Both the position numbers and the translations under genes were made by a program. From contig NZ_JAMXLX010000001.1 of the NCBI RefSeq assembly GCF_024055605.1, positions 248,001-312,000 of the forward strand: DNA of 64,000 nucleotides. Reading direction: 5' to 3'. The notes below the pieces were generated by a model. The model saw nothing but the letters and a program-made list of their open reading frames with translations. It was not told the origin of the DNA and did not search any database. Origin of the DNA: Ciceribacter sichuanensis (lineage in GTDB: Bacteria > Pseudomonadota > Alphaproteobacteria > Rhizobiales > Rhizobiaceae). Shown here in pieces: positions 8,199 through 16,256 of this stretch. Numbering within the stretch: position 1 is the stretch's first letter; each line of letters starts with the position of its first letter.

Positions 8199-8999
8199 AT
8201 GTCCGTTTCGTCTCGCGCCTTCCGTGCCGTTGCCAAAGCAGCATTCGTCGCTGCCGCCTTCCTTGCCCAGCCGGTAACCTCCGCATTTGCCGATCAAGCG
8301 GTAACTGTTTTTGCCGCCGCCAGCCTCAAGGAAGTGCTGGGTGATATCTCCACCGCCTGGAAGGCCGAAACCGGCAAGGAAACGAGCGTTTCCTTCGCTG
8401 CGAGTTCCGCGCTCGCCAAGCAGATCCAGGAAGGCGCGCCGGCCGACATCTTCCTTTCGGCCGACCTGAAGTGGATGGATTATCTCGACAAGGCGGGCCT
8501 CATCGCCGCCGACACTCGGTCCAACCTGCTCGGCAACCGCATCGTTCTCGTTGCGCCGAAGGATTCGACCGTGACCACGAAGATCGCTGAAGGCTTCCCG
8601 CTCAAGGATCTTCTCGCCGGCGGCAAGCTTGCCATGGGCAATACGGAATCGGTTCCGGCCGGTCTCTATGGCAAGGCGGCACTGGAAAAGCTCGGCGTAT
8701 GGGACAGCGTCAAGACGGACATCGCCCAGTCGGACAGCGTCCGTGCCGCGCTTCTCCTCGTTTCCCGCGCCGAAGCCCCGCTCGGTATCGTCTATGAAAC
8801 CGACGCCAAGGCCGACAAGGAAGTAAAGGTCGTTGACCGCTTCCCGGAAGACAGCCATCCTGAGATCGTCTATCCGGCCGCTCTGTTGAAGGAATCGAAG
8901 AATGCCGATGCCAAGGCCTTCCTTGAATACCTGCATGGCGAAAAGGCCAGGGAAATCTTCAGCGCTGCCGGTTTCACGGTGCTCTCCAAGACGAACTGA
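8199..8999 (+). CDS. modA: molybdate ABC transporter substrate-binding protein
   Basis: 266 aa periplasmic protein. The Sec signal peptide is cleaved after about residue 30 (SAFADQAV). The mature part begins TVFAAASLKEVLGDI, with ASSALAKQIQEGAPADIFLSAD, the oxyanion-binding signature of ModA. The C-terminal IVYPAALLKESKNADAKAFLEYL is also typical. First gene of modABC, 33 bp before modB, directly behind a ModE-type operator. A GAGGTCC ribosome-binding site lies just upstream. Confidence 0.95.
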   Translation: MSVSSRAFRAVAKAAFVAAAFLAQPVTSAFADQAVTVFAAASLKEVLGDISTAWKAETGKETSVSFAASSALAKQIQEGAPADIFLSADLKWMDYLDKAGLIAADTRSNLLGNRIVLVAPKDSTVTTKIAEGFPLKDLLAGGKLAMGNTESVPAGLYGKAALEKLGVWDSVKTDIAQSDSVRAALLLVSRAEAPLGIVYETDAKADKEVKVVDRFPEDSHPEIVYPAALLKESKNADAKAFLEYLHGEKAREIFSAAGFTVLSKTN

Positions 9000-9032
9000 T
9001 ATTGACGCTATCGCAGTCAAGGCATCGTTCGG

Positions 9033-9725
9033 GTGACGCTTACTCCTGAAGAAACCACAGCCATGTTGCTCAGCCTGAAGGTCGCGGTTACCGCCGTGAC
9101 CTTCTCGCTGCCTGTCGGGGTGCTCGTTGCATGGCTTCTGTCTCGCTGTGATTTTTACGGCAAGACCCTGTTGAACGGCATCATCCATCTGCCGCTCATC
9201 ATGCCGCCGGTCGTGACCGGTTACCTGCTGCTGCTCACCTTCGGGCGTCGCGGTGCCGTCGGGGCCTTTCTCGACCAATGGTTCGGGCTGGTCTTCTCCT
9301 TCCGCTGGACAGGTGCAGCACTTGCTGCCGCCGTGATGGGTTTTCCGCTGCTGGTGCGCTCCATCCGCCTGTCGCTGGATGCCGTCGACCGCAAGCTTGA
9401 ATCGGCAGCCTCGACGCTTGGTGCGCCTCCGGTGTGGGTGTTCCTGACTGTCACGCTGCCGCTGATCCTGCCGGGCATCGCTGCCGGTACGGTGCTGTCC
9501 TTCGCCAAGGCGATGGGCGAGTTCGGCGCGACCATTACCTTCGTTTCCAATATTCCCGGTGAAACCCAGACATTGGCCTCGGCCATCTACACCTATACCC
9601 AGGTGCCGGGCGGCGATCTCCAGGCCATGCGCCTGACGCTGATTTCCATTGCCGTTTCGCTAGCGGCGCTGGTGGCATCCGAGGTCCTGTCGCGGCGGCT
9701 GGCTGCAAGGATGGGGAGCGCCTGA
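9033..9725 (+). CDS. modB: molybdate ABC transporter permease
   Basis: 230 aa inner-membrane permease with about five or six helices. The GTG start gives MTLTPEETTAMLLSLKVAV, matching the usual ModB N-terminus; the ATG at 9063 would truncate this segment. The binding-protein-dependent transport motif is LESAASTLGAPPVWVFLTVTLPLILPGI (EAA-type loop), and AKAMGEFGATITFVSNIPGETQTL is the ModB hallmark. The stop overlaps the modC start by one base (TGATG), so the two are coupled. Confidence 0.94.
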   Translation: MTLTPEETTAMLLSLKVAVTAVTFSLPVGVLVAWLLSRCDFYGKTLLNGIIHLPLIMPPVVTGYLLLLTFGRRGAVGAFLDQWFGLVFSFRWTGAALAAAVMGFPLLVRSIRLSLDAVDRKLESAASTLGAPPVWVFLTVTLPLILPGIAAGTVLSFAKAMGEFGATITFVSNIPGETQTLASAIYTYTQVPGGDLQAMRLTLISIAVSLAALVASEVLSRRLAARMGSA

Positions 9726-10810
9726 TGCTGACCATCGATATCGAGCACAATCAGGGGAGCTTCGATCTTGTGGCCGATTTTTCGGTCGGGCAGGGGCTGA
9801 CCGTCTTCTTCGGCCCATCCGGCTCCGGCAAGACCACGCTCATCAATCTCGTTGCCGGTCTGGTGCGTCCGACGAAGGGCCGCATCGTCTTCAACGATCA
9901 GGTCTGGAGCGATGGTGCGACCGGCCACTTCGTTCCGCCCCATCGCCGCCGTATCGGCTATGTCTTTCAGGAGGGAAGGCTCTTCCCGCATCTGACCGTG
10001 CGCCAGAACCTGCTTTACGGTACGCGTTTCGTACCCGCTGCAGAGCGGACCGAAAGCCTTGACCGCGTGGCGGATCTGCTCGGCATTTCCCGCCTGCTGA
10101 CACGGCGTCCTTCCGGCCTGTCGGGCGGCGAGAAGCAACGTGTGGCGCTCGGCCGGGCGCTGATGTCGAACCCGCACCTTCTGCTCATGGATGAGCCGTT
10201 GTCGGCGCTGGATGTCGAACTCAAGGCCGCGATCCTGCCCGACATCGAGCGCATCCGCGACGAGGTCGGCATTCCGATCCTCTATGTCAGCCACTCGCTG
10301 GAAGAGGTCGCCCGTCTTGCGACGCGCGTGATCGCGCTTTCCCATGGCAGAGCCACCGCAATCGGCGCGCCGGACGAGGTGCTCGACATTCTGGCCCCGG
10401 GCGCCGGCGTCCAGCCGGGCAATTTCCTGCATGCCACCGTTACCGGCCAGAGCGCCGAGGATGGCCTTACCCTTGCGGAAAGTCCCGCCGGGCCGCTCTT
10501 CCTCCGAAAGACCGATGTGGCGGTCGGCACCCGAATCCGCGTCTTCGTGCCGGTCAGTGAGATCGTCGTTGCGACCAGCCTGCTGGAGGGCATTTCCACG
10601 CTCAACCGACTCCACGGCGTCGTTATCGGTCTGCGCGAGGAAGGAAACTCTGTCATGGTCTCCGTCGATTGCGGCGGCGAGCAGATGATATGCGAGGTCA
10701 CGCGCCGGTCCGCCAAGAGCCTCGGCCTCGCCACCGGTTCCCCCGTGCATCTGCTGTTCAAGACCGTATCGCTCGCCTCCGAAGCCATTTTCCGGCAGGC
10801 GGTGCGGTAG
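9725..10810 (+). CDS. modC: molybdate ABC transporter ATP-binding protein
   Basis: 361 aa. Walker A GPSGSGKTTL, signature LSGGEKQRVALGRAL, Walker B LLLMDEPLSALD and switch His in LYVSHSLEEV are all present. A C-terminal Mop domain (about residues 290-352, ending in the SVHLLFKTVSL-type segment) is typical of ModC and may bind molybdate for regulation. It energises ModAB at the inner membrane. It is the last gene of modABC; the convergent modE-like gene ends 73 bp further on. Confidence 0.94.
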   Translation: MLTIDIEHNQGSFDLVADFSVGQGLTVFFGPSGSGKTTLINLVAGLVRPTKGRIVFNDQVWSDGATGHFVPPHRRRIGYVFQEGRLFPHLTVRQNLLYGTRFVPAAERTESLDRVADLLGISRLLTRRPSGLSGGEKQRVALGRALMSNPHLLLMDEPLSALDVELKAAILPDIERIRDEVGIPILYVSHSLEEVARLATRVIALSHGRATAIGAPDEVLDILAPGAGVQPGNFLHATVTGQSAEDGLTLAESPAGPLFLRKTDVAVGTRIRVFVPVSEIVVATSLLEGISTLNRLHGVVIGLREEGNSVMVSVDCGGEQMICEVTRRSAKSLGLATGSPVHLLFKTVSLASEAIFRQAVR

Positions 10811-10883
10811 GATAGGTTTACGCGAGGGACTGCGGGAACTGCCACGGTTGCGTACTATGGCACCCCCTCTGTCCCCCAAAGGC

Positions 10884-11279
10884 TCAATCCTCGTGCGCAT
10901 CCTTGGCGCCGCCGCCTGCGGGCTGGAAATCCGGTGCGCTCATTTCCTCAAGCCACAGGAGATCGTCAGTCAGAACCTTGCGGCTTTCCGCCTCCATCTT
11001 CCGGCAGCGGTCGAGCAGGGCCTGTCCGAACGGCGTCAATCCTGCGCCGCCGCCGCTTTTGCCGCCGTGGCGGGTGAAGATCGATGGTTCCTTGAACATG
11101 CGGTTGATTTCGTCGGCGAGCAGCCATGCCCGGCGGTATGACATGCCCATGGTCGCGCCCGCCGCCCGGATCGAGCCGTGCTCGGCGATGCCGGCGAGCA
11201 GCGACACCTTGCCGGGGCCGAGGCGAACCCCGTTCGGCAGGTCGAGCCTGAGTGTCAGCTTGATCTTGTCTCCGCTCAT
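10884..11279 (-). CDS. modE: ModE-like winged-helix regulator without Mop domain
   Basis: 131 aa. The N-terminal winged-helix motif (GPGKVSLLAGIAEHGSIRAAGATMGMSYRRAWLLADEIN) and GGKSGGGAGLTPFGQALLDRCR match the DNA-binding half of ModE. The C-terminal molybdate-binding Mop domains of E. coli ModE are absent, so molybdate would have to be sensed differently or by a separate protein. The start overlaps the stop of the upstream FAD-oxidase gene (TAATG), suggesting cotranscription with it rather than with modABC. The likely target is the inverted repeat at 8153-8182. Short ModE-like proteins of this kind are common in rhizobia. Confidence 0.85.
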   Translation of the reverse strand: MSGDKIKLTLRLDLPNGVRLGPGKVSLLAGIAEHGSIRAAGATMGMSYRRAWLLADEINRMFKEPSIFTRHGGKSGGGAGLTPFGQALLDRCRKMEAESRKVLTDDLLWLEEMSAPDFQPAGGGAKDAHED

Positions 11280-12706
11280 TACGTCGAAACCATCTTGCCC
11301 GGGTTCATGATGCCGGCCGGATCGAAAGCCAGCTTGATGCGCTTCATCAGCTCCGTCTCGATTGCCGGACGGCTTGCCGCCAGTTCGTCGCGCTTCAACT
11401 GGCCGACGCCGTGCTCGGCCGAGATCGAGCCGCCATGCGCATGAACGACGGCATGCACGATGGCGTTCATCTCCCGCCAGCGGGCAATGAACGCAGCCTT
11501 GTCGGCGCCGACCGGCTGGCTGATGTTGTAATGGATGTTTCCGTCGCCGAGATGGCCGAACGACACGATGCGGGCATCCGGCATGCGGGCCATCACGGCG
11601 GCATCCGCATCCGCAAGGAAGCGCGGTACGCTGGAAACCGGCACGGAGACGTCGTGCTTGATGGAACCGCCTTCCGGCTTCTGCGCGTCGGACATGCTTT
11701 CCCTTAAACGCCAGAAGGCCTCCTGCTGGGCGAGCGAGGAAGCGATGACAGCGTCCTTCACCAGCCCCGTGTCGTGGGTTTCTTCCAGCAGGCCGGTGAT
11801 CATTCTTTCCGCTGTTTCGGCGGAATCCGAGGTGGAGATATCGATCAGCGCATACCATGGGTGGGCCGAGGGCAGTGGATCGCGAACGCCGGCAATGTGC
11901 TTCGTGGTGAAGTCGATGCCGATGCGCGGCATGATCTCGAAACCGGTCAGCGCGCTGCCGCAGAGCGTCGAGGCGCGTTCGAACAGCGCGAGTGCATCCC
12001 CCGGCGAAGCAAGGCCGACAAATGCGACCTGATGGCCGCGCGGGCGGGGAAAAAGCTTCAGGACCGCGCCGGTGATGATGCCGAGCGTGCCTTCCGCGCC
12101 GATGAACAGGTCGCGCAGGTCGTAGCCGCTATTGTCCTTTTTCAGCCGTCGCAACCCGTCCCAGATCTCGCCGGTCGGCAGAACCACTTCCAGCCCGAGG
12201 CAGAGCTGTCGGACATTGCCATAGGCAAGTACTGCGGTTCCGCCGGCATTGGTGGAGAGATTGCCGCCGATGCGGCAGGAGCCTTCCGAGCCGAGCGAGA
12301 GCGGGAACAGCCGGTCATGCTCCGCCGCCGCTTTCTGGATATCGGCGAGGATGGCCCCGCCATCGGCCACGATCACTTCGCCGGAAATGTCGATCTCGCG
12401 GATACGGTTCATGCGTTCAAGGGAAAGCACGACGTCCGACAGGCCATCGCGCGGCACCTGTCCGCCCACATGGCCCGTGCGTCCGCCGGCCGGCACGATG
12501 GGCGTGCCCGTCCGGCTGGCGAGCGCCATGATGGCGGAAACCTCCTCGGTCGATCCGGGCTTCAGCACCAGCGGCGAGGAGCCGTGATAGAGCCCCCGGC
12601 TTTCCACGAGATAGGGCGCGATATCGGCGGCAGCGGTCAGCGCGTTTGCCTCGCCCACGATCGCCACGAGGGCCTTCAAGGTTTCGGACAGGGTGCCGCT
12701 GCTCAC
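11279..12706 (-). CDS. FAD-binding oxidase (D-2-hydroxyacid dehydrogenase, GlcD/DLD family)
   Basis: 475 aa. It has an N-terminal PCMH-type FAD-binding domain with VPAGGRTGHVGGQVPRDGLSDVVLSLERMNRI and GGNLSTNAGGTAVLAYGNVRQLCLGLEVVLP, then a C-terminal FAD-oxidase domain with SFGHLGDGNIHYNISQP and HGGSISAEHGVGQLKRDEL. Both last motifs carry His ligands conserved in D-lactate, D-2-hydroxyglutarate and glycolate dehydrogenases. The exact 2-hydroxyacid cannot be decided from sequence. It is an electron-transfer flavoenzyme, probably cytosolic or membrane-associated. It is tightly coupled to the modE-like gene downstream, and the sua5 stop lies 9 bp upstream of its start. Confidence 0.85.
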   Translation of the reverse strand: MSSGTLSETLKALVAIVGEANALTAAADIAPYLVESRGLYHGSSPLVLKPGSTEEVSAIMALASRTGTPIVPAGGRTGHVGGQVPRDGLSDVVLSLERMNRIREIDISGEVIVADGGAILADIQKAAAEHDRLFPLSLGSEGSCRIGGNLSTNAGGTAVLAYGNVRQLCLGLEVVLPTGEIWDGLRRLKKDNSGYDLRDLFIGAEGTLGIITGAVLKLFPRPRGHQVAFVGLASPGDALALFERASTLCGSALTGFEIMPRIGIDFTTKHIAGVRDPLPSAHPWYALIDISTSDSAETAERMITGLLEETHDTGLVKDAVIASSLAQQEAFWRLRESMSDAQKPEGGSIKHDVSVPVSSVPRFLADADAAVMARMPDARIVSFGHLGDGNIHYNISQPVGADKAAFIARWREMNAIVHAVVHAHGGSISAEHGVGQLKRDELAASRPAIETELMKRIKLAFDPAGIMNPGKMVST

Positions 12707-12715
12707 ATCGTTCTC

Positions 12716-13696
12716 CTATGCGCTGCGGGGAGCCGCTGCGCGTTTCAGCCGGTCGTTGATCGCTTCGCCAAGCCCCTGCATGGGGATCGGCATGACCGCG
12801 ATGCCGGAAGGGCGGGCCTGATCGGCCTGCTTGAGATAGCCGAAGAGGTTCGCCGCCGCCTCTGCCAGATCGCCGTGGCGGCTGAGGTTCAGCACGATGG
12901 ATGCGTCCTTCTCGCCCGCGATCTCAGCATCGCCAAAGCGGATCAACGCCTCGCCCGGAGCAATGGACTGGGCGTCGAGCCGCACATGGGCGTTCGGCGC
13001 ATAATGCGAGGCGAGCATGCCGGGCGCTTCGATTGCAGCCGTGCCGGCGGGTTTCAGCCGTTCGACAGCAAGCCCGGTCGCCTCTTCGATGTCCTCGGCG
13101 GCAATTCCGCCCGGACGCAGCAGCCGTATCCGGCCATCCTCCACCTTGACGATGGTGGATTCGACGCCGACAGGGCAGGGGCCGCCATCCACGATGAGTT
13201 CGATCCTGCCGCCGAGATCGGCCTCCACATGCTCGGCCGTCGTCGGGCTGATCTTGCCGGAGGAATTGGCGCTGGGTGCGGCAAGCGGCTTGCCGAAGGC
13301 GCGGATCAGGTCGCCGGCAAAACCCTTGGGCACCCTGATGCCGACGGTGTCGAGCCCGGCGGTCGCAAGCGGATGGATGGAGCTTCCGGCCTTGAGCGGA
13401 ACGACGAGCGTCAGCGGCCCCGGCCAGAAGCGGGCTGCAAGCGCGCGGGAAATGGGATCGAAGTCGGCATAGCGTTCCGCCATGGCGAGATCCGCCATGT
13501 GGCAGATCAGCGGATTGAAGCGCGGCCGGCCCTTCGTTTCATAGATGCTGGTGATCGCCGCCGGATCGGTCGCATCCGCCGCAAGCCCGTAAACGGTCTC
13601 GGTCGGCAGCGCTATGGGCCGTGCCTGCGACAGGATCTCGATGGCCGCATCGATTGCGCCTTGCCTGTCGCTGTCGATCGGGATCAGCCGAGCCAT
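12716..13696 (-). CDS. threonylcarbamoyl-AMP synthase (Sua5 type)
   Basis: 326 aa. It makes threonylcarbamoyl-AMP from threonine, bicarbonate and ATP for the t6A37 modification of tRNAs reading ANN codons. The N-terminal YrdC domain contains PIALPTETVYGLAADATDP, KGRPRFNPLICH, GPLTLVVPLK and TVGIRVPKG. The C-terminal Sua5 domain follows (SHYAPNAHVRL), so this is the long Sua5 form rather than a stand-alone YrdC/TsaC. It is probably the first gene of the sua5-oxidase-modE operon. The divergent GGDEF gene begins 235 bp away. Confidence 0.92.
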   Translation of the reverse strand: MARLIPIDSDRQGAIDAAIEILSQARPIALPTETVYGLAADATDPAAITSIYETKGRPRFNPLICHMADLAMAERYADFDPISRALAARFWPGPLTLVVPLKAGSSIHPLATAGLDTVGIRVPKGFAGDLIRAFGKPLAAPSANSSGKISPTTAEHVEADLGGRIELIVDGGPCPVGVESTIVKVEDGRIRLLRPGGIAAEDIEEATGLAVERLKPAGTAAIEAPGMLASHYAPNAHVRLDAQSIAPGEALIRFGDAEIAGEKDASIVLNLSRHGDLAEAAANLFGYLKQADQARPSGIAVMPIPMQGLGEAINDRLKRAAAPRSA

Positions 13697-13931
13697 GTAT
13701 CAACGCCTTCCTGTCATGTGTCTCGCCGTCAATAGCGCGTCTTGGCGGGTGGGGGCAAACGTTGATTTTGAAGGCCACGGCAAGGGTTTTCCACAGTTGT
13801 CGGCGAGCCTCGCAACACCGTCGGAGCGTATCCGTAAAACTTTATCTACCGACGTAACCGAAAGAAAGAAATGTTGCGCCTATAGTCCGCTCGTTCGAGC
13901 CTTTCGCCTTCACCCGCCGGAAAAAAGAACC

Positions 13932-15005
13932 ATGCAGCAAGTCAAGAATCCCGCCTCAAGCATCGCTCTTCGTGTCGCAACCGCCATGCATCAGATGGGA
14001 ATTGACGGCCTGCCAAGAAATTATGAACTGGTCTACGAAGCCTATGCGGGAGGCAATCCGGAACTGGTTCGCGACTTCATCGCGCTCGGCAAGGTGAAGA
14101 CGCAGGAAGCGCTCGATGCACTAGGCCGCAAATATCTCCCCCACCATCACGAGGACGGCCTTCTGGCGCGCCAGAATGGGCAGGTTCGCGCCGAGATGAG
14201 CAACTTCATCTCCCTGCTAAACGAGGAGAAGGTGTCGCTCAGCGATTACGGCCGCCTGATCGGCGATGCCTCCAAGGTCATCCAGACGGTCGGGGAAGTC
14301 GATCACGCGGAACTCGGCCAGTCGATCAAGGCGCTCAAGGTTGCAACAGAAAAGCGCGCCAGCCAGAACAGCAACGTCGTCAGGGCCGTGGTCGACAAGA
14401 CGGTAGCGCTTGCGGACATGCAGCGCGAAGCCGAGGATGCCGAGGCGACCAAGTTCGTCGATCCGCTGACCGGGCTTTCCAGCCGCCGCGCCTTCAACAA
14501 GGCCGTCGCCAAGGTTTACGCCAATCCGGAAATGCCGGTCCTGTGCGGCGTCGCGATCGGCGAAATCGATGACTTCACCCGCCTTTCGGAACAGATGGGT
14601 CCCGCGGTTGCCGACCGCTTCCTCAAGCAGGTCGCCAAGGTCATGCAGGCCGTGGCCGGCAGAGGCGATCTCGCCTGTCGCTTCGATGGCGGTCGTTTCG
14701 GCATGCTGCTCTATACATCCGAGCAGGAAGAGGTGAGCCGCATCGTCGATCTGATACGCTCCAAGCTGAAGGCGACGGCGGTCGTCAATTCCGGCAATGG
14801 CCGTGCGCTCGGCCAGGTGCTGATGTCCTTCGGTATCTGCCTGTCCGAACAGGCGCCGAACGCTTTCGACTTTACTAATTTCGCCGAAAAAGCGCTCGCT
14901 TCCTCACGCGCCGCCGGCGGCAACACGGTCACCATCTACGGCGCGAGCGACTACGTGCCGAAGGACTGGCTGATCTACAAGAAGACCCCGGCCGGTCGCT
15001 TCTGA
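13932..15005 (+). CDS. GGDEF-domain protein with degenerate active site
   Basis: 357 aa. The N-terminal ~170 residues are helical with no recognised sensor domain and no membrane segment, so the protein is cytosolic. A GGDEF domain starts at DPLTGLSSRRAF (residues 177-188). The catalytic signature is replaced: where GGDEF should stand (residues 252-256) the sequence reads DGGRF within CRFDGGRFGMLL, and the upstream metal site reads EIDD. Both acidic catalytic residues of the signature are lost, so diguanylate cyclase activity is unlikely; it may be a c-di-GMP or protein-interaction module. The start ATG was chosen because upstream in-frame sequence is antisense to sua5. The 235-bp upstream gap holds promoter DNA only. 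Confidence 0.85.
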   Translation: MQQVKNPASSIALRVATAMHQMGIDGLPRNYELVYEAYAGGNPELVRDFIALGKVKTQEALDALGRKYLPHHHEDGLLARQNGQVRAEMSNFISLLNEEKVSLSDYGRLIGDASKVIQTVGEVDHAELGQSIKALKVATEKRASQNSNVVRAVVDKTVALADMQREAEDAEATKFVDPLTGLSSRRAFNKAVAKVYANPEMPVLCGVAIGEIDDFTRLSEQMGPAVADRFLKQVAKVMQAVAGRGDLACRFDGGRFGMLLYTSEQEEVSRIVDLIRSKLKATAVVNSGNGRALGQVLMSFGICLSEQAPNAFDFTNFAEKALASSRAAGGNTVTIYGASDYVPKDWLIYKKTPAGRF

Positions 15006-15022
15006 GGATCTTCCGGATTGAC

Positions 15023-15631
15023 CTAGAGTCTGGCGATGATTTTGCGCAGTTGCGCGTCGCGCGCGCCGAGCATCAGCACGTTCTTCAGCGCTTCCTTCGG
15101 ATCGTGGGTGCGAAACAGTAGACCGTTCTCGCGGATCGAGCGGTCGATCGCCATGGATTTGCTCGACTGGTCCGGCTGGATTGCGACGGCGAAATACATG
15201 CGTGAATAGTTCGTCCGGATCTGTTCGAAGAACTGGTCGCCTTCGCCTACCTCGGCGAAGAAATTGGCGATGTAGAAGGCCCATTTGACATCGGCGTATT
15301 TTGCGAAGTTCGTCCGCGCCGCGGTGACATGACAGTAGCCGAGATGCGGCCTGTTATCGAGCGTCTTGTGAAAGATCAGCTTGGGGAACTGGATCGAACG
15401 ATGAAAGCCGTTGATCCGGTTGTGGGTGGTCTCGCCGGCGGTTTCGAGCCGGCGTCCTGTCCGTTCGGCGACCTCCTCATGGGTGAGGTAGCGCTTTTCT
15501 TCCGGCAGCCAGTCTTCGCGGCGCCGCAGGATACGTCCCGTGCGCAGGAACTCCGTGTGCACGGCGCGCGTCGTTGGGGTCGGCAGCGCGGAAGGCTTCT
15601 TCGGGGCGGCGTAGTATCTCAGCTTCTGCAT
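15023..15631 (-). CDS. conserved hypothetical protein (possibly DUF6656)
   Basis: 202 aa, soluble. It begins MQKLRYYAAPKKPSALPTPT and continues with a charged segment (RILRRREDWLPEEKRYLTHEEVAERTGRR), then an aromatic-rich core (KYADVKWAFYIANFFAEVGEGDQFFEQIR). I recognise it only as resembling a conserved rhizobial family, perhaps DUF6656. No catalytic motif is evident. It is convergent with the GGDEF gene (17 bp between stops) and divergent from the riboswitch-controlled operon. Confidence 0.65.
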   Translation of the reverse strand: MQKLRYYAAPKKPSALPTPTTRAVHTEFLRTGRILRRREDWLPEEKRYLTHEEVAERTGRRLETAGETTHNRINGFHRSIQFPKLIFHKTLDNRPHLGYCHVTAARTNFAKYADVKWAFYIANFFAEVGEGDQFFEQIRTNYSRMYFAVAIQPDQSSKSMAIDRSIRENGLLFRTHDPKEALKNVLMLGARDAQLRKIIARL

Positions 15632-15788
15632 GGCGAGGCTCGATCGGGAGTGACAACCGGGATGATTCTAGAACGAGAGTGTTTAACGACAATTTGTCGG
15701 TATTCTCCGCGATCACGGTTTCGCGAGGCTTGCCATGCGAGAGGTGCGTCGGACGTCGCAGATCTGTCCTTGTCATTTTGCGCCATTG

Positions 15789-15818
15789 GTTGCCCGATTT
15801 TTCGGCAACGATTTTTTT
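15789..15818 (+). terminator. orphan intrinsic-terminator-like hairpin
   Basis: GTTGC(C)CGA-TTTT-TCGGCAAC followed by GATTTTTTT forms a terminator-like stem with a T-run on the plus strand. No plus-strand gene lies directly upstream; the nearest is the GGDEF gene more than 780 bp away. It may end a small untranslated RNA starting around 15640-15700, or protect the downstream riboswitch operon from read-through. Confidence 0.5.
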
Positions 15819-15953
15819 AACTGACTGAAAAAATGAAGCATTCCGGAAAATATCACTCAGGGCCACCATCTGCGCCCATGTCGCAAACATTTGATGCCGT
15901 GTCGTTTCGCAATGCAGCGGAACCTAAGTAATTGTGATTAGATAATTTCAAGC

Positions 15954-16131
15954 TCAAGGTGCCGCCCTGCTAGGGAGGGCGGAAAATTGGGAAGCCGGTC
16001 AAAATCCGGCGCTGCCCCCGCAACGGTGGTGGAGAACAAGCGTAAGGGCAAAAAGCCACTGGGAAGTCTTCCTGGGAAGGCGCTCCACGCAGTCCGGTTC
16101 TCCGGACGTCTCCAGAGCCCGGAAACCAGCC
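15954..16131 (+). ncRNA. cobalamin riboswitch
   Basis: The sequence carries the conserved AdoCbl-riboswitch elements in order: AAGGTGCCGCC at the 5' side, GGGAAGCCGGTCAAAATCCGG and GCTGCCCCCGCAACGGT (core), AAAAGCCACTGGGAAG, CTGGGAAGGCG, and the 3' B12 box AGCCCGGAAACCAGCC (16116-16131). Order, spacing and about 180-nt length fit RF00174-type elements. It lies 125 bp upstream of the Rieske oxygenase gene on the same strand, so it should reduce gbcAB expression when cobalamin is abundant. Confidence 0.92.
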
Positions 16132-16220
16132 GCGAGAGAGAAAAGATTGAAGGTCGCGGCGGGCGGCCCGAGACAGGTTCGGTCGGTCTTTTCCCGGAGA
16201 CTGGTCCCGTACATGTGCTC

Positions 16221-16252
16221 GTCCCTCGCCATTGCCGTAACGAAACGAGGAC
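16221..16252 (+). promoter_or_regulatory. putative Shine-Dalgarno-sequestering hairpin (riboswitch expression platform)
   Basis: GTCCCTCG (16221-16228) can pair with CGAGGAC (16246-16252) with one bulged C. The second arm contains the GAGG ribosome-binding site 6 bases before the gbcA ATG at 16257. This suggests translational control by the upstream cobalamin aptamer. The pairing is inferred by eye. Confidence 0.55.
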
Positions 16253-16256
16253 GACG

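Noticed and set aside
10884-11858. Extended 324-aa reading of the ModE-like gene
   Set aside because: The upstream part overlaps the FAD oxidase in another frame and is Arg/Pro-rich; the ATG at 11279 overlapping the TAA is a natural start.
11774-13735. 653-aa plus-strand open frame antisense to the FAD oxidase and sua5 genes
   Set aside because: It is rich in Arg, Ala and Gly with no domain, covers two well-supported genes on the other strand, and reflects high GC content.
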